A stretch of DNA of 64,000 nt from Enterobacter sp. CC120223-11 (lineage in GTDB: Bacteria; Pseudomonadota; Gammaproteobacteria; Enterobacterales; Enterobacteriaceae), in NCBI RefSeq assembly GCF_900215375.1, contig NZ_OBEF01000006.1, positions 186,001 through 250,000 on the forward strand, in the 5' to 3' direction. Both the position numbers and the translations under genes were made by a program. This document shows, piece by piece, positions 56,608-64,000 of this stretch (position 1 is the stretch's first letter; every line of letters starts with the position of its first letter). The notes beneath the pieces are model-generated. The model was given only the letters and a program-made list of their open reading frames with translations, did not search any database and was not told the DNA's origin.

Positions 56608-57888
56608 TCAGACAACATAGTCTGTCAGCGCAGGTTCTTGCTTACAGAGGCGACGCCAGTCGACTATCGGCATCCTGACTTCAAGACCGACGCTACCGTC
56701 ATCCTCCATCCACTCTTTTTCTATCGCCTGAAGCTGATAAAAACGACTTCTGAGACGCCCCTCCTGCGGCGGTAAGCGCAGCGTATGCTGAGCCACCTCA
56801 CCGGAAAGCCGTTCCGTTAAAGCCTGGAAAAGCAGTGGTACACCGACACCGGTCTGGGCAGAAAGCCAGACCCGAATCGGTTTGTTTTCATCGTCCCTGT
56901 CGATACGCGGCTCGAAATCGTCCAGCATATCTATCTTGTTCATCACCAGCAGCGTCGGGATCTCGTCGGCTTCGATTTCATCGAGCACAACATTCACTGC
57001 ATCAATGTTTTCCTGCAAACGCACGTCAGCGGCGTCAATCACATGCAGCAGCAGCGTCGCCTGACGCGTTTCCTGCAAAGTCGCCTTAAACGCCGCCACT
57101 AAATCATGTGGTAAATGGCGAATAAAGCCGACGGTGTCCGCCAGCACGGTTTCACCCACGTCTGCGACGTTAATGCGGCGCAGAGTCGGGTCGAGCGTGG
57201 CGAACAGCTGGTCCGCCGCGTAAACATCGGCTTCAGTAATCTGATTAAACAGCGTCGACTTCCCGGCGTTGGTGTAACCCACCAGCGACACGGTCGGAAT
57301 ATCGGCTTTGGTTCGCGAACGACGACCCTGTTCGCGCTGCTTCTCAACTCTCTCCAGACGGGAGAGAATTTGCATAATACGGTTGCGCAGCAAGCGACGG
57401 TCGGTTTCGAGCTGGGTTTCACCCGGGCCACGCAAACCAATCCCGCCCTTCTGGCGCTCAAGGTGGGTCCAGCCGCGCACCAGGCGCGTCGCCAGATGGC
57501 GCAGCTGCGCCAGCTCAACCTGCAGTTTCCCTTCATGGGTACGCGCACGCTGAGCAAAAATATCGAGAATAAGACCGGTACGATCGATAACCCTGCACTC
57601 GCACAAACGCTCCAGGTTTCGCTCCTGGGCCGGACTTAATGCATGGTCGAACAAGACAACGGAGGCCCCCGTTGCTTTCACGGCTTCCGCAATTTCGACA
57701 GCCTTACCTTCACCAACAAAATACTTTGGGTGCGGCGCTTTACGGCTACCGGTAATCACCTGCATTGCTTCGACACCGGCGGAAGAGACCAGGGATTCGA
57801 ACTCCTGAAGGTCTTCCATATCTTTGTCTTGCGAAAAATAGATGTGTACCAGCACCGCCTGCTCACCGGCGTCATAACGGTCAAACAA
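56608..57888 (-). CDS. hflX: HflX, ribosome-rescue GTPase
   Basis: A 426-residue translation-factor-type GTPase. The N-terminal HflX domain ([52 protein letters not shown]) and the linker [18 protein letters not shown] precede the G domain with G1 GYTNAGKST (~205-213), G3 DTVGF (~251) and G4 NKID (~318). It splits stalled 70S ribosomes, notably after heat shock. It is the gene after hfq in the miaA-hfq-hflXKC superoperon. Confidence 0.98.
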   Translation of the reverse strand: MFDRYDAGEQAVLVHIYFSQDKDMEDLQEFESLVSSAGVEAMQVITGSRKAPHPKYFVGEGKAVEIAEAVKATGASVVLFDHALSPAQERNLERLCECRVIDRTGLILDIFAQRARTHEGKLQVELAQLRHLATRLVRGWTHLERQKGGIGLRGPGETQLETDRRLLRNRIMQILSRLERVEKQREQGRRSRTKADIPTVSLVGYTNAGKSTLFNQITEADVYAADQLFATLDPTLRRINVADVGETVLADTVGFIRHLPHDLVAAFKATLQETRQATLLLHVIDAADVRLQENIDAVNVVLDEIEADEIPTLLVMNKIDMLDDFEPRIDRDDENKPIRVWLSAQTGVGVPLLFQALTERLSGEVAQHTLRLPPQEGRLRSRFYQLQAIEKEWMEDDGSVGLEVRMPIVDWRRLCKQEPALTDYVV

Positions 57889-57962
57889 GCGAAATATCTC
57901 CTAAAAGACCAGCGGGGAACCGAAAAAACGGGCTCCCCGACATGGAAAAACAGCCATCAACC

Positions 57963-58292
<330 letters not shown>

Positions 58293-58394
58293 TTATACCC
58301 ACGGTTTTCAGGGTGTTACCCACAAACTTCGGGCTTGTACTTAGAACCTTTCGATTCTGAAAAATTGCGCACGATACGTCTTAATTTTACACGT

Positions 58395-59342
58395 TCAGCC
58401 CAGGCCCGCATCAACAACCTTTAACACATCGTTGAACGCCTGTTCAGGTTGCTCACTGTCTAACCAGTGAACCCCTTCCCAACCGCGCAACCAGGTCACC
58501 TGACGCTTGGCCAACTGTCTCGTGGCGCAAATACCTCTATAAACCATTTCATCATATGAGATTTCACCTTCAAGGTATGACCACATCTGGCGGTATCCCA
58601 CACAACGAACGGAAGGCATATCCGTATGCAAATCACCACGGGCAAAAAGCGCCCGTACTTCTGCTTCAAAACCTGAAGCCAACATCTGATGAAAACGCTG
58701 CTCAATGCGTTGATGGAGCAGTTCACGGCTCGCCGGGGCGATAGCGAACTGATGCACCTTGTACGGCAGAGCGTCTCCTGACGTTTGCGTCAGTTCCGTT
58801 AAAGTTTTACCCGAAATGAAAAAAACTTCCAGTGCCCGGGAAAGTCTTTGCGGATCATTTGGATGAATACGCGCACCGGCAACCGGATCAATTTCCAGAA
58901 GTTGCTGATGCAAGGCATTCCATCCCTGCTCTGCTGCCTGTTGCTCAATTCTGGCCCTGACGGCCGGGTCAGCCGACGGTAAGGGCGACAAACCTTCCAA
59001 CAACGCTTTGAAATATAACATTGTACCGCCCACCAGCAGCGGAATTCTGCCAGCGGCGGTGATTTCGGCCATCTCGGCCAGCGCATCGCGGCGGAAATCC
59101 GCGGCGGAGTACGCCTGCACCGGATCGCGAATATCCAGTAACCGATGAGGGGCCAGGGCCAGCTCACGGGCATCCGGCTTCGCGGTGCCGATATCCATCC
59201 CCTGATAAATAAGGGCGGAATCCACGCTAATCAACTCAACGGGCAAAACTTTACGCAGCTCAATCGCCAGCGCGGTTTTACCTGAGGCCGTTGGCCCCAT
59301 CAAAAAAATGGCCTGGGGCAGGCTCTGTGTTACGTCACTCAT
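58395..59342 (-). CDS. miaA: tRNA dimethylallyltransferase
   Basis: A 315-residue MiaA. The P-loop [11 protein letters not shown] is near residue 17, followed by [38 protein letters not shown] and [16 protein letters not shown]. It adds a dimethylallyl group to N6 of A37 in tRNAs that read UNN codons. The ATG at 59342 ([10 protein letters not shown]) is chosen as the E. coli-like start; it overlaps the end of mutL by 8 bp. An in-frame ATG four codons earlier is possible. Confidence 0.97.
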   Translation of the reverse strand: MSDVTQSLPQAIFLMGPTASGKTALAIELRKVLPVELISVDSALIYQGMDIGTAKPDARELALAPHRLLDIRDPVQAYSAADFRRDALAEMAEITAAGRIPLLVGGTMLYFKALLEGLSPLPSADPAVRARIEQQAAEQGWNALHQQLLEIDPVAGARIHPNDPQRLSRALEVFFISGKTLTELTQTSGDALPYKVHQFAIAPASRELLHQRIEQRFHQMLASGFEAEVRALFARGDLHTDMPSVRCVGYRQMWSYLEGEISYDEMVYRGICATRQLAKRQVTWLRGWEGVHWLDSEQPEQAFNDVLKVVDAGLG

Positions 59343-61182
59343 GTTTAAGGGCATTCATCGCCGTAAGCAAATCAACGGGTTGTAACAGGCCACCCGGCGG
59401 CGCTTTCACCAACTGCGGACAAAGGCGTTCTAAGTCCGTCAGCAGGGCAATCGCCTGCGCCATATTCCACTGCGCATGTTCGCTTGCAAGATTACGCGCT
59501 AACCACTGCGCCAGCGTCACCGCATCGAACGTCGATTGCTGCGCGAGGTAGCCTATCAGTTCAGGAATCAAGATTTGTAAATTTTGTTGTCTTAAGGGTA
59601 AAGGCACCGCTCGCACCGTCACATGCTGCGCTTCTGATTGAATTTCAACGCCTAATTGCCCTAAAACGGGTAAGGATTTAGCCAGCGCAGCCTGCTCATC
59701 AGCGCTGACCTTTAAACGCAGAGGGATCAGTAAAGGCTGAGCGCACACCGGGGAATTTTCCGGCGAGAGCTGCGCCTGCTTCAGCCAGCGTTCTGCCACC
59801 GGCAGCGCCATAAGGCTCAGCTGACCGTCACGTTCCAGCAGCGCGCGGTCGGCCGCGATAATTGTCAGCACACGACCAAAGCTGTTGCTGTGTCCGGACA
59901 AACTTTCCGGCGCGGCAGGCATAATGGGCTTGCGCTCTGCGACCGGCGTCTCCAGCAGTTGCTTGTACAACGCCCCTTGCTGCTTCTGGTAACCCGGCTG
60001 CGCATTTGGCCAGCTCTCATTGCGCGAACTGCCGCCTGAAGATGCGCTGTAGCGCGGTGCGGCGGGTTCGCGGGCAACGGCAGGTTCAGCGAAATGGTTA
60101 CGCCCGGCAGCCACGCGGTTTTCAGGCAATGCACGCGGGGCGGGTTCTGCAACCTCTTCCATCAGCGGCAATGGCGAATCCATCTGCTGCTGCAGCACGC
60201 TCAGCACGCCCTGATAGATAAAATCATGCACCAGACGGGACTGATGAAAACGCACTTCATGCTTCGCCGGATGCACGTTCACATCGACCTGATGCGGATC
60301 GATGGTCAGATACAGCACGAACGCGGGCTGTTCTCCGGCACCGAGTTTATCTTCGCAGGCCTGACGAATCGCGTGATTGATAAGCCTGTCACGCATCATA
60401 CGGCCATTCACATAGCAGTACTGAATTTCGGCCAGCTGTGCATTACTGTGTTTCGGATCGGCCACCCAGCCGTGTAAAGCCAGGTCACCATGCTGCCATT
60501 CAATCGCCAGCGCGTGCTCCACAAATGGCGTGCCGCAAATGGCTGCAAGACGGCGTTCTTTCTGACCGCCTTCCGCCACCGCGCGATACTGCCGCACCGC
60601 TTTGCCGTTGTGATTCAGGTTGATGGTGACGTCAAACCGCGCCAGCGCAATGCGGCGAATGACTTCGTCGATGTGGCTGAACTCGGTTTTCTCGGTGCGC
60701 ATAAACTTGCGGCGTGCCGGAGTGTTGTAAAACAGATCCAGCACTTCAAGCGTGGTGCCAACGGGATGCGCCGCAGGTTTGACGGTCACATCCATATCGC
60801 GCCCTTCGGCGTAGGCCTGCCAGGCTTCAGGCTGCTCAGCCACGCGGGAGGTTAGCGTCAGGCGGGAAACGGAGCTGATACTGGCGAGCGCTTCACCGCG
60901 AAAGCCGAGGCTGATAATCGCCTCAAGGTCATCGAGTGAAGCGATCTTACTGGTGGCGTGACGGGCCAGCGCCAGCGCCAGCTCGTCTTTTTTGATGCCG
61001 CAGCCGTTGTCACGAATGCGAATAAGCTTTGCGCCGCCGCGTTCGATATCAATATCAATGCGGGTCGCACCCGCATCAAGGCTGTTTTCAACCAGCTCTT
61101 TCACTACCGATGCAGGCCGCTCCACCACTTCGCCAGCGGCAATCTGGTTCGCAAGCTGTGGGGGCAAAACCTGTATCGGCAT
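59335..61182 (-). CDS. mutL: DNA mismatch repair protein MutL
   Basis: A 615-residue MutL, E. coli length. The GHKL ATPase motifs are visible: [12 protein letters not shown] (motif I, Glu29/Asn33 region), IRDNGCGI (motif II), and [12 protein letters not shown] (motif III). A Pro/Ser-rich linker (~340-430) precedes the dimerisation domain. The endonuclease motif of other MutL proteins is absent, as expected for the MutH-dependent type. It couples MutS mismatch recognition to MutH nicking. Confidence 0.98.
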   Translation of the reverse strand: MPIQVLPPQLANQIAAGEVVERPASVVKELVENSLDAGATRIDIDIERGGAKLIRIRDNGCGIKKDELALALARHATSKIASLDDLEAIISLGFRGEALASISSVSRLTLTSRVAEQPEAWQAYAEGRDMDVTVKPAAHPVGTTLEVLDLFYNTPARRKFMRTEKTEFSHIDEVIRRIALARFDVTINLNHNGKAVRQYRAVAEGGQKERRLAAICGTPFVEHALAIEWQHGDLALHGWVADPKHSNAQLAEIQYCYVNGRMMRDRLINHAIRQACEDKLGAGEQPAFVLYLTIDPHQVDVNVHPAKHEVRFHQSRLVHDFIYQGVLSVLQQQMDSPLPLMEEVAEPAPRALPENRVAAGRNHFAEPAVAREPAAPRYSASSGGSSRNESWPNAQPGYQKQQGALYKQLLETPVAERKPIMPAAPESLSGHSNSFGRVLTIIAADRALLERDGQLSLMALPVAERWLKQAQLSPENSPVCAQPLLIPLRLKVSADEQAALAKSLPVLGQLGVEIQSEAQHVTVRAVPLPLRQQNLQILIPELIGYLAQQSTFDAVTLAQWLARNLASEHAQWNMAQAIALLTDLERLCPQLVKAPPGGLLQPVDLLTAMNALKHE

Positions 61183-61192
61183 GAAGCACTCC

Positions 61193-62536
61193 TTAGTTAA
61201 TTAACGTTCCGTTCGGGCCAGCGGCGCTGGCCGTCTGCGAGGCCTCACCACGCGGCCCGCTTTGTAACGGATGATCCTCAAAGTACTTCCGCAAACCGTT
61301 ATAAATCGCTTCGGCAATCTGCTGCTGATAGCTGTCGCTGCCGAGCAGACGCTCTTCGCCGCCATTGCTGATAAAGCCGGTTTCAACGAGGATCGACGGA
61401 ATATCTGGCGAACGCAAAACGCCGAGGCTCGCGTGTTCCGGACGGCGTTTGTGAATATTGCCGACGCGCTGCAGCTGGCTCAGAACATCCACCGCCACAT
61501 CATACCCGACGCGCTGGGAATGGCCGAACTGTAAATCCAGCACCGCCTGGCTCAGATACGGATCGGCCTGGCTGTTCGCCAGTACGTCGCCCGCGCCGCC
61601 GAGCAGCTCAGACTGTTTCTCGTGCTGCTCCAGCCAGCCCGCCATTTCGCTGTTGGCGCGACGGTTAGAAAGCACCCACACTGAAGCCCCTGTCGCATCG
61701 CGGTTTGGTGCAGCGTCCGCATGAATGGAGACCAGGAAGTTAGCGTTCTGCTTACGCGCCACATCTGAACGGCCCATCACGGAGATAAAGTAATCGCCAT
61801 CGCGGGTCAGCACGCCTTTAAACATCGGGTCATCGTTCAGCAGGCCGCGCAGCTTGCGGGCAATCGAAATGGTGACGTTCTTCTCTTTGGTGCCGCCGGG
61901 GCCAATTGCGCCAGGATCCTGGCCGCCGTGACCGGCATCAATGGCGATAATAACCTTATCTCCGCTGACGCTGGCAGGACGTGCTCTTGCCGCCGGACGC
62001 GTTTCCGTATTGCTGCTGGTCGCGCTGGTGATGCGGTCATTTTGCGATTTGAACGGGTTACGCGCAGGTTCAACAGGACGAGGGGCTGCTGCGATAACGG
62101 GCGCTTCCACACGTTTTGCCACCACAGGTGGAGGCGGTGGTGGAGGCGGCTCATCGGCATTGATGGTGAAGATAACGAGGTAGTTCGCGCCATTTTGCTG
62201 CTTTACGGCGCGGGTTTTGCCGTCGCCGGTCAAGTCGACCACGAGGCGTAAGGATTGATCGTCCTTCGGCGTACCTGAACGAATGCTTTTCACCAGGTTG
62301 TTGCCGCTGAAATTAAGCGGTAATCCCTGAATCACGCCGCTTTGTTTGATATCCAGCGCGACGCTGCGTTTTCCCTGCTGCGAGAAGGCGTAATCAGGAT
62401 CGCCCATAAAACTGAACGTAATGCGGGCCTGCTTATCTCCATTGGAGACCTGGATATCGGATAAGCTTGCCGCCGTCGCCTGCAGGCAAAAAAGCATCAG
62501 GCTTGCCACCAACCAACTTTTAACGCGATAAATCAT
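61193..62536 (-). CDS. amiB: N-acetylmuramoyl-L-alanine amidase AmiB
   Basis: A 447-residue periplasmic amidase. The signal peptide [22 protein letters not shown] leads to an AMIN domain ([28 protein letters not shown]), a Pro-rich linker with eight consecutive prolines near residue 137, and the Amidase_3 zinc domain ([66 protein letters not shown]). It splits septal murein under EnvC activation. No LysM repeat is present. It lies 10 bp before mutL. Confidence 0.97.
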   Translation of the reverse strand: MIYRVKSWLVASLMLFCLQATAASLSDIQVSNGDKQARITFSFMGDPDYAFSQQGKRSVALDIKQSGVIQGLPLNFSGNNLVKSIRSGTPKDDQSLRLVVDLTGDGKTRAVKQQNGANYLVIFTINADEPPPPPPPPVVAKRVEAPVIAAAPRPVEPARNPFKSQNDRITSATSSNTETRPAARARPASVSGDKVIIAIDAGHGGQDPGAIGPGGTKEKNVTISIARKLRGLLNDDPMFKGVLTRDGDYFISVMGRSDVARKQNANFLVSIHADAAPNRDATGASVWVLSNRRANSEMAGWLEQHEKQSELLGGAGDVLANSQADPYLSQAVLDLQFGHSQRVGYDVAVDVLSQLQRVGNIHKRRPEHASLGVLRSPDIPSILVETGFISNGGEERLLGSDSYQQQIAEAIYNGLRKYFEDHPLQSGPRGEASQTASAAGPNGTLIN

Positions 62537-62552
62537 CCCGTCATCCCTCAGG

Positions 62553-63014
62553 TTAACTGGCTAAGCGTGCCAGTAAAGACTCACCCAGTGAGGAGACTGC
62601 CGTCACGCGCGCCTCTCGCCCTTGCGCCTGGTACTCGAGGTGAATTTCGACATCCGGTTCAGGCAGCACACCCGCGCCCTGTTGCGGCCACTCCACCAGG
62701 CAGATGGCATTGTCAGCGAAATAATCACGGATCCCCATGAATTCGAGCTCCTCAGGATCCGCAAGGCGGTACAAATCGAAGTGGTAAACCATCAGATTGT
62801 CGAGCGTGTAGGGCTCAACCAGGGTGTAAGTCGGGCTTTTAACGTTGCCTTTGTGACCCAGCGCCTGCAAAAAGCCGCGGCTGAACGTGGTTTTTCCGGC
62901 ACCCAAATCACCGTAGAGATAAATGACGGTCGCGCCCGTGCATGCCCCGGCAATACGATTGCCGAGATCTAACGTGGCCTGCTCATGGGGTAAGGGAATC
63001 ACTCGATTTATCAT
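62553..63014 (-). CDS. tsaE: tRNA threonylcarbamoyladenosine biosynthesis ATPase TsaE
   Basis: A 153-residue P-loop ATPase, E. coli length. Walker A is [14 protein letters not shown] near residue 36, followed by [12 protein letters not shown] and the Walker B-like segment [25 protein letters not shown]. With TsaB and TsaD it makes the t6A37 modification on ANN-decoding tRNAs. Its start lies inside the end of nnr (32-bp overlap). Confidence 0.97.
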   Translation of the reverse strand: MINRVIPLPHEQATLDLGNRIAGACTGATVIYLYGDLGAGKTTFSRGFLQALGHKGNVKSPTYTLVEPYTLDNLMVYHFDLYRLADPEELEFMGIRDYFADNAICLVEWPQQGAGVLPEPDVEIHLEYQAQGREARVTAVSSLGESLLARLAS

Positions 63015-64000
63015 GGTTTACGTCAATCACATCCGGGTTAACAACACGCTGAAGCGTGAAAAAAAGATCGGTGGCAAGCATGCCACGTGTTCCGTAACGG
63101 GCGGCAAGTTCGTCCGCCGCTGCGCCGTGTGCGACACAGCCCGCGCAGGCAGCATCATACGGCGAGAGGTGCTGGCCTAGCAACGAGCCGATAATACCGG
63201 AAAGCACATCGCCCATTCCGCCGCTAGCCATGCCCGCGTTGCCGGCATCGACAATGGCGATCCCCTGTACTTCATCGGCAATCACCGTGCCCGCCCCTTT
63301 CAGCACCGCAACACCGCCATACCGTTTTACCAGACGTTGCGCAGAAAGTAAGCGATCGCGTTCAATTTCCGCCACGCTGCAGTTCAGCAACCTGGCCGCT
63401 TCGCCGGGGTGCGGTGTCAGGATGCGATTGTGACGTTTATCCGGATTGATTGCCAGAATGTTAAGCGCATCGGCATCCCAGAGCATCGGCTTTCTGACGT
63501 TTTCCACTTTGCGCAGCGCCTGCTTGCCCCAGGCCTGCTGCCCAAGGCCCGGACCGATGACGATAACGTCTGCCCACTCAAGGCTCTCATCCAGAGTTTG
63601 CGGCGTGAGTTCGTGCACCATCAGTTCAGGACGTGCGGTCACAATCGGTACGATGTTTTCAGCGCGGGTTAGGACCCGTACCAGCCCGGCTCCCGCCCGA
63701 AGCGCCGCCTCCCCCGCCATGCGAATTGCGCCAGCGGTGCCATGATCGCCACCGATAATCACCAACTTGCCGTGGTCGCCTTTGTGCGAAGTGGGACGGC
63801 GCGGCGGCAGCCATTGCGCCAGCTGGCTGGCATCTATGCGCTGAAGATCCGTGGACTGCGTTGCCAGCCAGGCCTCAAGGCCCAGCGCGTGATGATGCAG
63901 AATGCCTGTTACGTCGCGAGCCTTGCCGGTCAATAAGCCAGGCTTCAGCGCGATGAACGTGATGGTGTGAGTGGCACGGATTGCCGCTCCCGGCGTGGCT
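62983..64000 (-). CDS. nnr: Bifunctional NAD(P)HX epimerase/dehydratase Nnr (YjeF), C-terminal part (cut by window edge)
   Basis: The frame is open to the window end and reads [29 protein letters not shown] before the segment shown, matching the junction of the two domains in E. coli Nnr. The first ~175 codons (epimerase domain) lie beyond 64000. The dehydratase domain is complete: [59 protein letters not shown]-like [12 protein letters not shown] and [21 protein letters not shown]. It repairs hydrated NAD(P)H using ADP. The 3' end overlaps tsaE. Confidence 0.96.
   Translation of the reverse strand, partial: ATPGAAIRATHTITFIALKPGLLTGKARDVTGILHHHALGLEAWLATQSTDLQRIDASQLAQWLPPRRPTSHKGDHGKLVIIGGDHGTAGAIRMAGEAALRAGAGLVRVLTRAENIVPIVTARPELMVHELTPQTLDESLEWADVIVIGPGLGQQAWGKQALRKVENVRKPMLWDADALNILAINPDKRHNRILTPHPGEAARLLNCSVAEIERDRLLSAQRLVKRYGGVAVLKGAGTVIADEVQGIAIVDAGNAGMASGGMGDVLSGIIGSLLGQHLSPYDAACAGCVAHGAAADELAARYGTRGMLATDLFFTLQRVVNPDVIDVNHDKSSDSLTP

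Overview
The window is chromosomal DNA of an Enterobacteriaceae species. Gene order and protein sequences follow the E. coli minute ~95 region (pmbA, yjgA, mpl, fbp, yjfF-ytfTRQ, ppa, ytfP-tamBA, msrA, ytfLKJ, cysQ, cpdB, ytfHGFE, cycA, fklB, ytfB, rplI-rpsR-priB-rpsF, aidB, rlmB-rnr-nsrR, purA, yjeT, hflCKX, hfq, miaA, mutL, amiB, tsaE, nnr). The divergence from E. coli, high GC and extra genes suggest Enterobacter, Leclercia, Lelliottia or a close relative. No rRNA, tRNA, IS element, prophage or CRISPR array was seen.

Layout. 1-4440: end of pmbA, yjgA, a GNAT acetyltransferase absent from this spot in E. coli, mpl, fbp, then five copies of a 49-bp palindromic repeat. 4450-10990: a chemoreceptor with a strong FliA-type promoter, then the galactofuranose ABC importer (ytfQ-ytfR-ytfT-yjfF) behind two GalR-like operators. 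11030-18370: ppa, the tamA-tamB-ytfP outer-membrane assembly operon and msrA. 18370-25770: accessory cassette between msrA and ytfL, made of a LacI-type repressor, four different Gfo/Idh/MocA oxidoreductases and a GPH-type sugar symporter. 25840-39450: paeA(ytfL), ytfK, ytfJ, cysQ, cpdB, ytfH/ytfG, an extra AraC regulator, ytfF, ytfE with a perfect NsrR site, cycA, fklB, ytfB and an extra EamA transporter. 39590-48645: the S6-PriB-S18-L9 operon; three small DUF1471 stress proteins; yjfP; a second chemoreceptor; aidB; an MHS-type transporter. The ula (ascorbate) operon and yjfIJKLM, found here in E. coli K-12, are absent. 48646-64000: housekeeping genes on the minus strand, covering RNA metabolism (rlmB, rnr, hfq, miaA), nitric-oxide sensing (nsrR), purine synthesis (purA), FtsH control (hflKC, hflX), mismatch repair (mutL), cell separation (amiB), tRNA t6A synthesis (tsaE) and NAD(P)HX repair (nnr).

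Most unusual content: the 18.4-25.7 kb cassette imports a presumed glycoside but encodes no glycosidase, kinase or isomerase, only four NAD-type sugar oxidoreductases. One lacks the normal GxGxxG nucleotide-binding motif. It could perform stepwise redox cleavage of a glycoside (oxidation, elimination, hydration, reduction). This is inference; the substrate is unknown.
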